Shown here: piece by piece, positions 1 to 9,971 of the stretch
Position numbering within the stretch: the first letter of the stretch is position 1
How the letters are laid out: every line of letters starts with the position of its first letter
NCBI GenBank assembly: GCA_937139475.1
Contig: CAKZQF010000177.1
Coordinates: 1 to 44,719, forward strand
Source of the DNA: an uncultured Gammaproteobacteria bacterium
GTDB taxonomy: Bacteria > Pseudomonadota > Gammaproteobacteria > Enterobacterales > Psychrobiaceae
Length of the DNA stretch: 44,719 bases
Reading direction: 5' to 3'
The notes under the pieces: model-generated
Databases searched by the model: none
Told to the model about the DNA's origin: nothing
The model's input: only the letters and a program-made list of their open reading frames with translations
Translations under genes and position numbers: made by a program

Positions 1-1
1 G

Positions 2-43
2 GGGGCCTGTGGAAGAACCGACAAATTTGACAAGTTTGTTCGT
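2..43 (+). repeat. Left terminal inverted repeat (IRL)
   Basis: It begins GGGG, as Tn3-family ends do, and matches the reverse complement of 44676-44717 at 38 of 42 positions. Identical blocks are TGTGGAAGAACCGACAAATT-TG (8-29) and CAAGTTTG (31-38). The four mismatches fall at positions 5, 7, 30 and 39. The tnpA stop codon lies only 16 bases inside the repeat. Confidence 0.95.
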
Positions 44-58
44 GAGACCGAAATATGG

Positions 59-3000
59 TCAATTCTGATGCTCATGGTCGCGCCAAAAATGCTGTTTCAC
101 ATGCTCCTCCAACAACCTCGCCATCGCATCCACATCAATTTTCCCACTGCTTTTCTTGAAGCTATAACGGCCAGTGAACAGCGTATGTGTCCAGGCAATC
201 GGTGAGATTCGGGTAAATTCATCGATTACCTCTTGGGAGGCACCGCTGGTCAGCATCCTTTGGTACACGGCATTCAGGATCATGCTGTTGTAGGCAACGA
301 TACAATTGGCGACTAATCTGGCGGCGTGGGCACTGACCCGGTTTTCGACGATTCTTTTTCCTTGGAATATGCCGTTGTAAGTCTTTCTGATATTGCTCTG
401 AAGCTGGTGATAGGCCTCTGTACGATTACGGGCGCTTCGGATCGCTTTCCTGAGCTCCATATCGTCAATCAGGTTGAGAACATGGGTACTCTTGAAGATG
501 GCGTTGTATTCAAACAGTGCCGCTTTGAGCCTGGCGTAACGGGCATGGGAGTTAAGCTTGCGAATGATATTGCTCTGGGTGTTCTCCTGCATGATGAGTG
601 AAAGCAATACTCGCATGACACCTCGACGTTGAGAGCGAATGCGATCAGCATTGATCACGCCCTTGGGTTTGAGAATGCCGGTATCGTAGTCCAACGGTTT
701 TGCAATATAGATATCGTCGGCAGCGTCCCGCACATTTTTGATGCTGGGGACATAATCCACATCGATGGAATCCAGCGTAACAAAATTCAACTTGTTCAAT
801 GAATGGTTATCACCCGTCACCATGTGGATATCAATGTCGGTCTTGTTATTGTAGATCATGTCGTATAACGAGTGCCCTTCGTATTCGTTCAGGCCGATAT
901 TTTTGGCATTGACCGCCACGTAGTTGGCGAGCAACGTGTAGAGTGAAATACCTCGGCCTTTGCCCAGGTGTTTTCTGGAATAGCGCGACTGGATCGTGCT
1001 GTCTGTGGTCGCAAATTTTTGCCCGTCAGCGTCGGCCAGTATTTTGTCATCCATCAGGTTCCATTGGTTGAATATGGGCAACGAATGAATGTGGTTACTG
1101 ACAATTTCATTGGCAGCGCACAGCGTATCCACCCGCACGAAATCTTCACGCATCGCGCGCAACTGGCTGATTTCAAGATCCGACATGTCGGCCATTTTCA
1201 GTGCGCCGAACCCAAACGCTTCCGACAACAAGCAGGCGTTTATCGCCAACGGTAACGGCTTTTTACGCTTGGTATAGCGATCTTTCATGTGGGTAAAACC
1301 GCTCCACATCCCGATCCGATCGCCGATGAACATGACGATGTTGGCAATGTCGACTTTGGGCAGATTTTTGAAGAAAGCGTCATCCAGCTTTTCGACACTA
1401 TCATAGAGCAAGCTCCAGTATTGTTGCCCGGTCTTGGTTTCTCGAATACTAAATCCAGGATTGTTATTCTCGCGAATATTGTGAGTCGTTCGCTCCCAGG
1501 CTTCATTCAGCTCCTGAAGCGCCTCATCAAGTCGCTGGTCGCAGTAGATGGGTATCTTGGAATAGCCAAATTCCGCCGCGATCTGCTCAACATCATCTAC
1601 CAGCGCATCGTCCACCAAATCGGCATCAATATCACAGTAGGAGACACTGTCATTGCAATAGAGGCGGCCCCGTTCAATTTCATGGTAAACCTTCTGGTAA
1701 ACAAAGAACTCGAACAGATACGGATCAATGTGAGCGTCATTCGGCTCCCGCTTTAAATACGGATTCATGTTCTTGGGAACCGTAAACCCCAGGTCATCGC
1801 AGATTTTCAGGTCTGATGGGCCTTTGCCGCTGACATAGTGCGCTTTCAGTACCTTGATCAATTCGCCGATGTAGCTATTGTCTTTGTAGTACTCCAACTT
1901 GACCGTTGTAAATATCGGACGTAGGTACAACGAAAATATGCGAGACGATTTGCCGTAGTACTCCCACAAGGCGGCTTTCTTATCGAAGGATTTGCCTTCC
2001 AGAAATTCAGCCATGGCCGAAAACTGTTCTTTGGGTAACATGCTGTAGGCCGCTTCATTCAGTTCGTCCTGGCTCAAATCTGGGTTACGGTTTGGAAACC
2101 ACTTCAAAAACTTCGCCAGCTTCGGAAAATCGGTCACCACCTGGGAGCTATGTTCCATGTGGGCCATCGAAGCATAGGTCTTGCCAGCATCCATAATCGC
2201 GCGCGTGTGATAGCAAAAACTTACGATCAGATTGTCCATGATCTGCTGGTAGCGGTGATAAACAAAGCACAGCGCATAGAGCCATTGTTGCGGTTTACTT
2301 AGTCGGCGTAACCGGGACGCGGCATACTGCTCGGCAACGTCGGCGTAGTAGCGAATAGCGTTTTTTGCCAGGCCCAGCGATGGTATAAATTCCTTGGCAA
2401 ACTCATACAGTTCCTCAATCCGCAGGGCTTTATCCACTTCCGCTTTTACTGCCGTATACTGAAAGTCTTTCTGATCGGCCCGGATGATATTGAGCGCCGT
2501 GATACCATCATGTCGATGCACCAGCGCCATAAGCTGGCCGCTGATCGGCAACGGGATAGATGAAATAGCATTACTAAGCCGCTGTTCCTCGGCGGCAAAC
2601 GCGTGACTGAACATGTCCTGGAATGTTCGATAGGACGGAATGATTAATTTCTGGTGGTCGAAATATGCCAGTAACTGCCGGAATGCACTGTGCCCTTTGG
2701 GATAGTAGCGTAATAAAAGACTGATGTGGGATTCGATTTCAGCCGTATATTGCGGCGACCAGTTTCGGTAACCGAAAAGCGCAAGGATCGCCTGGCGTTG
2801 TTTACGAGCATATTCACGAGAAAGGCTTCCTGAAGTCTGCGCGACATCCGCATCGTTGTAATAGGTTGCAACGATATACTGAACATCGCTGCTGACCTCG
2901 TTGAGTGAAACGTTGAAAAACTGCTGTTTGGCCTTGAAATAGCCCAGTTGAAGAATGAAGTGGATACGGGTCCGGGTATTGCGAAACTGCTCAAGTGCAG

Positions 3001-3121
3001 CGCGTTCTGCCGGACTTAAAGAAAAGTACAGGCCCTGTTCATGGGTATTGAAATCAGGGCGAGCATATAACTCCTCGACTTCCGCGTTGGATAGCAATTG
3101 AATGCGTTCGATGTTTTCCAT
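59..3121 (-). CDS. tnpA: Tn3-family DDE transposase TnpA
   Basis: Replicative transposase that binds the terminal repeats and makes the cointegrate. At 1020 residues it has the usual family length. The N-terminal third is the repeat-binding region. The C-terminal DDE domain shows the expected landmarks: first Asp at about D699 in ADADGQKF, second at about D771 in VTGDNHS, and Glu at about E902 in NRTEAYHQL, followed by the conserved LVANCIVAYNS segment (about 936-946). The start is the ATG at 3121; the stop lies just inside IRL. The frame is intact, so the transposase is probably functional. The gene reads outward toward IRL, and the next gene upstream is the ParE-like toxin 39 bases away. 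Confidence 0.97.
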   Translation of the reverse strand: MENIERIQLLSNAEVEELYARPDFNTHEQGLYFSLSPAERAALEQFRNTRTRIHFILQLGYFKAKQQFFNVSLNEVSSDVQYIVATYYNDADVAQTSGSLSREYARKQRQAILALFGYRNWSPQYTAEIESHISLLLRYYPKGHSAFRQLLAYFDHQKLIIPSYRTFQDMFSHAFAAEEQRLSNAISSIPLPISGQLMALVHRHDGITALNIIRADQKDFQYTAVKAEVDKALRIEELYEFAKEFIPSLGLAKNAIRYYADVAEQYAASRLRRLSKPQQWLYALCFVYHRYQQIMDNLIVSFCYHTRAIMDAGKTYASMAHMEHSSQVVTDFPKLAKFLKWFPNRNPDLSQDELNEAAYSMLPKEQFSAMAEFLEGKSFDKKAALWEYYGKSSRIFSLYLRPIFTTVKLEYYKDNSYIGELIKVLKAHYVSGKGPSDLKICDDLGFTVPKNMNPYLKREPNDAHIDPYLFEFFVYQKVYHEIERGRLYCNDSVSYCDIDADLVDDALVDDVEQIAAEFGYSKIPIYCDQRLDEALQELNEAWERTTHNIRENNNPGFSIRETKTGQQYWSLLYDSVEKLDDAFFKNLPKVDIANIVMFIGDRIGMWSGFTHMKDRYTKRKKPLPLAINACLLSEAFGFGALKMADMSDLEISQLRAMREDFVRVDTLCAANEIVSNHIHSLPIFNQWNLMDDKILADADGQKFATTDSTIQSRYSRKHLGKGRGISLYTLLANYVAVNAKNIGLNEYEGHSLYDMIYNNKTDIDIHMVTGDNHSLNKLNFVTLDSIDVDYVPSIKNVRDAADDIYIAKPLDYDTGILKPKGVINADRIRSQRRGVMRVLLSLIMQENTQSNIIRKLNSHARYARLKAALFEYNAIFKSTHVLNLIDDMELRKAIRSARNRTEAYHQLQSNIRKTYNGIFQGKRIVENRVSAHAARLVANCIVAYNSMILNAVYQRMLTSGASQEVIDEFTRISPIAWTHTLFTGRYSFKKSSGKIDVDAMARLLEEHVKQHFWRDHEHQN

Positions 3122-3160
3122 AGCGAGTGCCGCTTCAATGCAGCCAGGTCGTCAGACACA

Positions 3161-3469
3161 TTAAATCATCTCGCGCCCATCGAGGTGATTCACCGGCACC
3201 ATCCGCTTGTGCAGGACACCGAAAACCACCAACTGTTGCTCATGAAGCACGTAATAAATGACATGACTGACATGGGGAAAGCTCGACACTTCTGTTCCAA
3301 CGTCTGGCCTGGACTTTCCCAAAGAGGGTGTTTCCGCCAGCAGACAGATGGTTTGCCGGAGTTCGGACAGGTATTTTTGCGATTGCGCTTCGCCCCATCG
3401 TTCCAACGTGAAATGGCGAATTTCGATGAGGTCAGATTGGGCGTCCGGGGTTAGGCGGTAATTTGGCAT
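3161..3469 (-). CDS. parE: RelE/ParE-family toxin
   Basis: A 102-residue protein starting MPNYRLTPDAQSDL, with the ParE-like core: IRHFTLERWG helix near 20-30, LAETPSLGKSR near 44-54, and C-terminal VIYYVLHEQ...VLHKRM near 70-90. Family members poison gyrase or ribosome-bound mRNA. An in-frame start exists at 3562, but it would overlap the upstream gene by 79 bases and add 31 residues unlike the family; the ATG at 3469, 14 bases after the upstream stop, is preferred. It forms a cassette with 3484-3762 and the Phd-type antitoxin at 3789-4049. Toxin-antitoxin pairs beside transposition genes are known in Tn3-family elements. Whether it acts as ParE or RelE cannot be told from sequence. Confidence 0.88.
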   Translation of the reverse strand: MPNYRLTPDAQSDLIEIRHFTLERWGEAQSQKYLSELRQTICLLAETPSLGKSRPDVGTEVSSFPHVSHVIYYVLHEQQLVVFGVLHKRMVPVNHLDGREMI

Positions 3470-3483
3470 AGTAATGGGCGGAG

Positions 3484-3762
3484 TTAATGATCCTTGGGAA
3501 CGTCGATAATGCCATCGGCGATACCCCGAGCCAGCATTTCCATGAGTTTGGCGAAACGACAAAAGCCATCGTACTGCTGGCAGATGTAATCCATTTGGAT
3601 GCGTGACGTACTGTCCATCACCCGCTTGAACCCATCCATATAGTCATAGCAATTTTGCAATATTTGCTCATCCCCGGTTTCAGTAAGAGGAAACCGGAGG
3701 GCGTAGTCGTGGATGATCTTCACCATCTGAAGTTGCTCTGCATTAAGCTCGACAGCAGACAT
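3484..3762 (-). CDS. Unknown protein between antitoxin and toxin
   Basis: A 92-residue protein beginning MSAVELNAEQLQMVKIIHDY, predicted mostly helical and rich in acidic residues, with no signal peptide or membrane segment. I do not recognise the family. It lies between the Phd-like antitoxin (26 bases upstream) and the ParE-like toxin (14 bases downstream), all on one strand and probably one transcript. That position suggests a third component of the module, such as a second antitoxin, chaperone or regulator; this is inference. Two Cys (about 42 and 64) and several aromatic residues are present, but no metal-binding motif. Confidence 0.75.
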   Translation of the reverse strand: MSAVELNAEQLQMVKIIHDYALRFPLTETGDEQILQNCYDYMDGFKRVMDSTSRIQMDYICQQYDGFCRFAKLMEMLARGIADGIIDVPKDH

Positions 3763-3788
3763 ATTGCTTCCCCAAGAAATTTTAGCGT

Positions 3789-4049
3789 CTAATCGTGATG
3801 ACCTGATTCCAATTCACTAAAGAATGCCTCACCATCAACAGTGTTGCCTGCTCCGATATCCGCTTTGGCTTGAGCAGCCCTTGACTGCAACAGCCTCAAC
3901 TTGAGTGCTTCAATACTTTCGTACTCATCCATTGAGATAACCACAGCAACGGGCTTGCCGTTTTTATTGATCTGGATTGGCGCACGTTGCGCTTTAAGCA
4001 GCAGGTCACCAAACTGGGTTTTAGCTTCATTGGCAGAAAGTGCGTCCAT
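3789..4049 (-). CDS. Phd/YefM-family antitoxin
   Basis: An 86-residue protein from the ATG at 4049. It starts MDALSANEAKTQFGDLLLKA, the typical Phd/YefM N-terminus in which an A/S-N-x-A-K-x-x-F motif starts the DNA-binding fold. It continues with PIQINKNGKPVAVVIS (about residues 25-40) and an acidic, presumably disordered toxin-binding tail. A longer reading frame to 4115 exists, but its extra 22 residues run through the operator and are not Phd-like. It is first in the cassette, as expected for an antitoxin that must be made in excess, and likely represses the cassette through the dyad at 4071-4105. Confidence 0.88.
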   Translation of the reverse strand: MDALSANEAKTQFGDLLLKAQRAPIQINKNGKPVAVVISMDEYESIEALKLRLLQSRAAQAKADIGAGNTVDGEAFFSELESGHHD

Positions 4050-4070
4050 TGTCTGGCTCCTCACTATAAA

Positions 4071-4105
4071 TCGTTCGATTCGTTTAGTATATGCGAACCA
4101 AACGA
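4071..4105 (-). promoter_or_regulatory. Dyad operator of the toxin-antitoxin cassette
   Basis: TCGTTCGATTCG (4071-4082) and CGAACCAAACGA (4094-4105) form 12-bp arms with 10/12 pairing around an 11-bp AT-rich centre. It lies 22 bases upstream of the antitoxin ATG, where Phd-type autorepression operators are found. Within it the minus strand offers a plausible AT-rich -10. Binding by the antitoxin is inferred. Confidence 0.65.
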
Positions 4106-4203
4106 TTTTTGTCAAAACTCCAACACCGCTAACTTGTTTTCCATCGGCTTATTTTGGGTGGTTGCGGGCCAAAGCAATCTTTTACCCTTCGCGGCATACT
4201 GGC

Positions 4204-4228
4204 TATAATTCACCGTACCTAGATACGG
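4204..4228 (+). promoter_or_regulatory. merR promoter with its own MerR box
   Basis: TATAAT at 4204-4209, with TTACCC about 16 bases upstream, looks like a sigma-70 promoter. Immediately downstream, CCGTACCTAGATACGG (4213-4228) is a MerR-type dyad with perfect CCGTA/TACGG arms, 15 bases before the merR ATG. It closely resembles the box in the merT promoter (4659-4674). MerR bound here would sit downstream of the -10 and repress its own gene, as classical MerR does from the divergent promoter. Confidence 0.7.
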
Positions 4229-4243
4229 CATTAGCGAGTCATT

Positions 4244-4645
4244 ATGTATACCATCAGCCAACTTGCCAGGTCTGCAGGCGTCAATGTCGAAACCATCCGC
4301 TATTACGAGCGTCGTGGTCTTATCGAACAGCCCGACAGGCCAACCGAGGGGTACCGCCGCTATCCGGAAACCACTTTAAACCGGATCCGTTTTATTAAGC
4401 GTGCGCAGGAGCTGGGGTTCTCCCTGGAGGAGATTACGCATCTGATGGCGCTTGGCGAATCCCCCTGTGAGCAAGTACAAGGTATGGCGGCGCAAAAGCT
4501 TGCCAGCGTGAGGGCCAAGTTGGACGATTTACGCCGACTGGAAATCGTCCTCAATGATTTGTTGAACCAATGTGCCGCCAATCCGGACCTGGCTCATTGC
4601 CCCATTATCGAATCTCTTCTCCCCGAGAATAAAAAAGCGTTCTGA
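4244..4645 (+). CDS. merR: Mercury-responsive regulator MerR
   Basis: A 133-residue MerR-family repressor/activator. The N-terminal winged helix reads YTISQLARSAGVNVETIRYY, followed by a long dimerisation helix. The three Hg(II)-binding cysteines are C75 (ESPCEQV), C110 and C119 (AHCPII), spaced 35 and 9 as in Tn501 MerR (C82, C117, C126). It is transcribed in the same direction as merT rather than divergently as in Tn21 and Tn501, with a 72-base gap that holds the merT promoter. The dyad in front of merR suggests autorepression. Confidence 0.97.
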   Translation: MYTISQLARSAGVNVETIRYYERRGLIEQPDRPTEGYRRYPETTLNRIRFIKRAQELGFSLEEITHLMALGESPCEQVQGMAAQKLASVRAKLDDLRRLEIVLNDLLNQCAANPDLAHCPIIESLLPENKKAF

Positions 4646-4652
4646 ATTTTTA

Positions 4653-4683
4653 TTGACTCCGTACCTTGGTACAGCGCTTAGAC
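4653..4683 (+). promoter_or_regulatory. mer operon promoter/operator (19-bp spacer)
   Basis: The -35 is TTGACT (4653-4658) and the -10 TTAGAC (4678-4683), separated by 19 bases, the over-long spacer diagnostic of MerR-activated promoters. The spacer begins CCGTACCTTGGTACAG; within it GTACC-TT-GGTAC (4661-4672) is a perfect dyad. MerR with Hg(II) would untwist it to start transcription of merTPCAD. Confidence 0.95.
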
Positions 4684-4717
4684 TGACTTCATTAGAACAG
4701 ATCTAGTGGAGTAAGCC

Positions 4718-5065
4718 ATGCAAAAAAATGATTCCCAGTTGCCATTGATTGGCGGTATTGCCGCTGCCATCGGTGCCGGGTTGTGCTGCGTCGGTCCTTT
4801 CCTGTTGCTGACACTGGGTATCAGCGGTGCCTGGATCGGCAACCTGACCCTGCTCGAACCCTATCGGCCCCTATTTATTGCCGCCGTGCTGGCTCTATTC
4901 GGCTGGGCGGGTTGGAAGGTCTACCGTCCCGTCGAGGCTTGCGAGCCGGGCACTGCCTGTGCGATTCCACAAGTGCGTAAACGTCGACAGGTAATTTTCT
5001 GGATTACCGCGATCGTAGCCTTGGTACTCGTTACCAGCACCTACTGGATTCCCCTGATTGCCTGA
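4718..5065 (+). CDS. merT: Mercuric ion inner-membrane transporter MerT
   Basis: A 115-residue, three-helix membrane protein that moves Hg(II) from MerP to cytoplasmic MerA. The first helix carries the vicinal pair C23-C24 (GAGLCCVGPFLL); the cytoplasmic loop carries C75 and C81 (VEACEPGTAC). Length and topology are those of Tn21/Tn501 MerT. It is first behind the mer promoter, with merP 20 bases downstream. It is a useful comparison for the second MerT-like gene at 13982-14386, where the second Cys of this pair is replaced by a UGA codon. Confidence 0.97.
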   Translation: MQKNDSQLPLIGGIAAAIGAGLCCVGPFLLLTLGISGAWIGNLTLLEPYRPLFIAAVLALFGWAGWKVYRPVEACEPGTACAIPQVRKRRQVIFWITAIVALVLVTSTYWIPLIA

Positions 5066-5085
5066 ATACACATGAGGACTACCCA

Positions 5086-5361
5086 ATGAAAAAAATCCTG
5101 ATCACTTTCACACTGCTCCTTGCAAGTTTATCTGTCTGGGCTAAACCGCAAATCGTCACCTTGGATCTGCCTAGCATGAACTGCGCCATGTGTCCCATCA
5201 CGGTAAAAAAGGCGCTGACCAAGGTGGAAGGCGTGTCCAGCGCCGAGGTCAGCTATGAGAAAAAGGAAGCGGTGGTGACTTTCGATGACGCCAAGACCAC
5301 TGCCGAGGCGTTGGTTAAGGCTACAACCAACGCCGGTTACCCCTCCACGATCAAGGAGTAA
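5086..5361 (+). CDS. merP: Periplasmic mercury-binding protein MerP
   Basis: A 91-residue protein with a signal peptide cut after about A19 (LLASLSVWA-KP) and one heavy-metal-associated (HMA) domain. The Hg(II)-binding pair is C33 and C36 in LPSMNCAMCPITV, the canonical MerP motif. It delivers Hg(II) to MerT. The stop is 5 bases before the merC start, indicating a single operon. Confidence 0.97.
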   Translation: MKKILITFTLLLASLSVWAKPQIVTLDLPSMNCAMCPITVKKALTKVEGVSSAEVSYEKKEAVVTFDDAKTTAEALVKATTNAGYPSTIKE

Positions 5362-5366
5362 CGGCC

Positions 5367-7494
<2,128 letters not shown>

Positions 7495-7507
7495 GCCATC
7501 AATCAGA

Positions 7508-7882
7508 ATGAAAAGTAATACTGGAACCGATGGCACAATCCTGTTTCCGCTGAGTATTTCGCAACTGGCCGAGGCCGCGTGCACCACGGTGCATACCGTT
7601 CGCAGTTATCTTTCCGAGGGACTACTCGAATGTGCCTCACACACCGACGCCGGTTATCGTCTCTTTGACCGTGGCGCGCTGGATCAGTTGCGGATCATCC
7701 GCGCCGCCCGCGAAGCGGGACTCCTGGTGCGGGATATCAAACCTCTGATCTCAGCTTTGAATGCCGGAGATAAAACTGCCGCCTGCGAAACCATAGCTGT
7801 ATTGCAGGTGAAAATCGCTGAAAAACGGTCGCGATTGCGGGAGCTGGATGAACGGCTCATGACGCTTGCACGTATCGGCTGA
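7508..7882 (+). CDS. merD: mer operon co-regulator MerD
   Basis: A 124-residue MerR-like protein with the winged-helix start FPLSISQLAEAACTTVHTVR but without the three Hg(II)-binding cysteines of MerR. MerD is known to displace MerR and shut the operon down when mercury is gone. It starts 13 bases after merA and is the last mer gene. Its stop lies 25 bases from the convergent end of the fatty-acid-hydroxylase-like gene, with no obvious terminator between them. Confidence 0.93.
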   Translation: MKSNTGTDGTILFPLSISQLAEAACTTVHTVRSYLSEGLLECASHTDAGYRLFDRGALDQLRIIRAAREAGLLVRDIKPLISALNAGDKTAACETIAVLQVKIAEKRSRLRELDERLMTLARIG

Positions 7883-7907
7883 TGCTCCCGAGGCCGAACA
7901 TTATTCG

Positions 7908-8768
7908 CTACTCGTTCGGGAAACCGTCTTCAGATTGTGCAGGCAGCGGGTAGTTCCGCACTGGCGCGACAAAGGGTTGGATCAACAGGCGATCCAGGCG
8001 CAGATCACGACGCTCGCGAAACTGGTTGATGCCGATGGTCATATCCAGATGGCCATCGTGGGGCTGTGCCCGATAGGTGCCCAACAGCCGATCCCACCAC
8101 GGCAGATTGAATCCGAAATTGGAATTGGTCTCTTCGGGATACCAGGAATGATGGACCCGGTGCATATCCGGCGTGACGACAAGCCAACGCAACCACCGAT
8201 CCAGTCGCGCCGGGATGCGCACATTGCCGTGGTTGAACATCGAGGTGGCGTTAAGGAGTATTTCGAAGAGCAATACGGCGGCGACCGGAACGCCCAGCAT
8301 CAGGATGACGCCGGCCTTGATGACCATTGAGAGCAGGATTTCCAATGGATGAAATCGCAGTCCAGTGGTAACGTCAAAATCCTGATCTGCGTGGTGCAGT
8401 CGATGCAAACGCCACAAGGCAGGCACCGCATGAAACAAGACGTGCTGTACCCAGATGACAAAATCCAGCGCCAAAACACCGATGATCAGCTTCAGCCAGG
8501 GCGCCCATTCCGAAAGAGGCGCCAGTTGGAACAGGCCCCAGCCTTGTGTTTCCACGAACAAAGCGACACCGACGGCGGCGCCCGGAAAAATCAGACGGAG
8601 CAGCAGGCTGTTCAGTGCAATGATGCCGAGATTATTCACCCAGCGGTAAGGCTTGGCGACTTTGAGCGGGCGCCGGGGCGCCATGATTTCCCACAATGCC
8701 ATCAAAACGAATATCCCGACAAAAGGTATTAAGCGCAGCAGCGGCTCTTGTTCAAGCCAGCCGGTCAT
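7908..8768 (-). CDS. Fatty acid hydroxylase / sterol desaturase family membrane protein
   Basis: A 286-residue multi-helix membrane protein with the histidine clusters of this di-iron family: H109 and H113 (QHVLFH), H122/H125/H126 (HRLHH), H140, H180 (FNHGN) and H203/H206/H207 (HRVHHS). Family members hydroxylate or desaturate lipid chains; the substrate here is unknown. It is last in the overlapping operon bufA-bufB-bufC-sigma-anti-sigma, sharing 4 bases with the anti-sigma gene. Its co-expression suggests a membrane-lipid response to the same metal or oxidative stress. I know of no described bufferin operon with this gene. Confidence 0.88.
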   Translation of the reverse strand: MTGWLEQEPLLRLIPFVGIFVLMALWEIMAPRRPLKVAKPYRWVNNLGIIALNSLLLRLIFPGAAVGVALFVETQGWGLFQLAPLSEWAPWLKLIIGVLALDFVIWVQHVLFHAVPALWRLHRLHHADQDFDVTTGLRFHPLEILLSMVIKAGVILMLGVPVAAVLLFEILLNATSMFNHGNVRIPARLDRWLRWLVVTPDMHRVHHSWYPEETNSNFGFNLPWWDRLLGTYRAQPHDGHLDMTIGINQFRERRDLRLDRLLIQPFVAPVRNYPLPAQSEDGFPNE

Positions 8769-9439
8769 TGCAGATCCTCGTTATGTTCCGCTTGTGCTGA
8801 AACAAACAACAAGTCTTTCTCGACCCAAATCGTCATTTTTAACCCCTTGGCATAAAGAACCAGGGGCTTTTCACCTTTATCGGTAAGCGGCAATGGCGAA
8901 AACGCTTGTGGGTCATAGGCCGTTTCATACAAGGTCACGAGTTGGCCTTGCGCATCGAGGTAACGCAATTGCGCTGCGGTAATCCCCTGAATGGAACAGT
9001 ACCGCCCACCGAGTAAACGCTTCTCGCCCAAGGGGAACACTTGGGAATTTATCGGGTTAAAATCCAACTGGGCAAAGAAGTGGGCTATTTCGGCCATGGA
9101 ACTGGATTTCAGCTCCAGAGGTTTCATCTTCAAGTGATTTCTCGCCACTTCCTGGGCAATGCTTTCGGGAAGGTTAATATCTTGATTCCAGATCCGGGGC
9201 AATGCCAGGACGGCAAACAAAGCCGCTGCAATGATCAGCATTGCATAATGTTTCGACACGAACCGAGTAGCCGGCGCGGAGGGCTGAGCGCCGGCATTGA
9301 TGCCTGGATCGGTGGCGACATCAGTATCGACCGGATCGGTGCGCAAAAGGCGCTTTTGCAAGCGGGCCAGTTGCTCGGGCGTCAACGATTCCTTCTCGAA
9401 CCGTTGCGCGATACATTCTCGCAATGGCTTACGACTCAT
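8765..9439 (-). CDS. Probable membrane-anchored anti-sigma factor
   Basis: A 224-residue protein: N-terminal cytoplasmic region (MSRKPLRECIAQRFEKESLT), one membrane helix near residues 67-84 (YAMLIIAAALFAVLAL), and a periplasmic domain of about 140 residues. This is the topology of an anti-sigma factor. The start overlaps the ECF sigma gene by 11 bases, the usual sigma/anti-sigma coupling. The ATG at 9439 is chosen over a GTG at 9448 because the latter gains only three residues. The periplasmic domain is not one I can name. Sensing of metal or envelope damage is inferred. Confidence 0.72.
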   Translation of the reverse strand: MSRKPLRECIAQRFEKESLTPEQLARLQKRLLRTDPVDTDVATDPGINAGAQPSAPATRFVSKHYAMLIIAAALFAVLALPRIWNQDINLPESIAQEVARNHLKMKPLELKSSSMAEIAHFFAQLDFNPINSQVFPLGEKRLLGGRYCSIQGITAAQLRYLDAQGQLVTLYETAYDPQAFSPLPLTDKGEKPLVLYAKGLKMTIWVEKDLLFVSAQAEHNEDLQ

Positions 9440-9971
9440 GTTTCCCACCCCTCATGGATCTGACATCGTGCAATGGCATGGCAATCGTGAGCTTTTTGCG
9501 GATGCGGTGGATACGGGACAAAACACTGCCCCGAGGCTGTTCCAGTTCGGTGGCAATTTCTTGTGCGGTAAACCCCTCAACCGCCCATAAATACATCAAC
9601 TCCCGTTCAAGGGGATCAAGCAATCGCCAGACCTGCTCCAGCGTTTGCTCATCGATTACCATCTGCTCCAGTGTGCGTACATCAAAATCCAGTAAGTCCT
9701 GTTCATCCAACTCGACCGTTAAGCTGTGGCGTTGTTGCCGATAGTCGTCAATAAACTGATTGTGCATGATTTTTCGCACGTAGCGCATGGTGCTGGCTGG
9801 GGCCTGTGTTTGACGCAGATATTTTTCCAGGGCGGTTTGCAACAGATCATAGGCGCGATCCCGCTCTCCCGTGAGTGACAGGCCATAACGATATAGTCGA
9901 TTCAATTCATCGGCACTGAACAGTGCCTGGTCACCCGGCGTATTCCCATCCGATGAATGGTCTTTAGTCAT
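9429..9971 (-). CDS. ECF sigma-70 factor of the bufferin operon
   Basis: A 180-residue ECF sigma factor. Region 2 spans about residues 20-85 (YRYGLSLTGERDRAYDLLQT ... RKIMHNQFIDDYR) and region 4 about 110-165, with the helix-turn-helix FTAQEIATELEQPRGSVLSR. It overlaps bufC by 8 bases and the anti-sigma gene by 11. In Caulobacter, bufferin genes are controlled by an ECF factor (SigF) and membrane anti-sigma factor NrsF; the arrangement here is analogous, with the regulators downstream in the operon. The target promoter is probably the one upstream of bufA. Confidence 0.93.
   Translation of the reverse strand: MTKDHSSDGNTPGDQALFSADELNRLYRYGLSLTGERDRAYDLLQTALEKYLRQTQAPASTMRYVRKIMHNQFIDDYRQQRHSLTVELDEQDLLDFDVRTLEQMVIDEQTLEQVWRLLDPLERELMYLWAVEGFTAQEIATELEQPRGSVLSRIHRIRKKLTIAMPLHDVRSMRGGKHES

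Noticed and set aside
1..5. Target-site duplication at the transposon ends
   Set aside because: One base on the left and two on the right are too few to test a 5-bp duplication.
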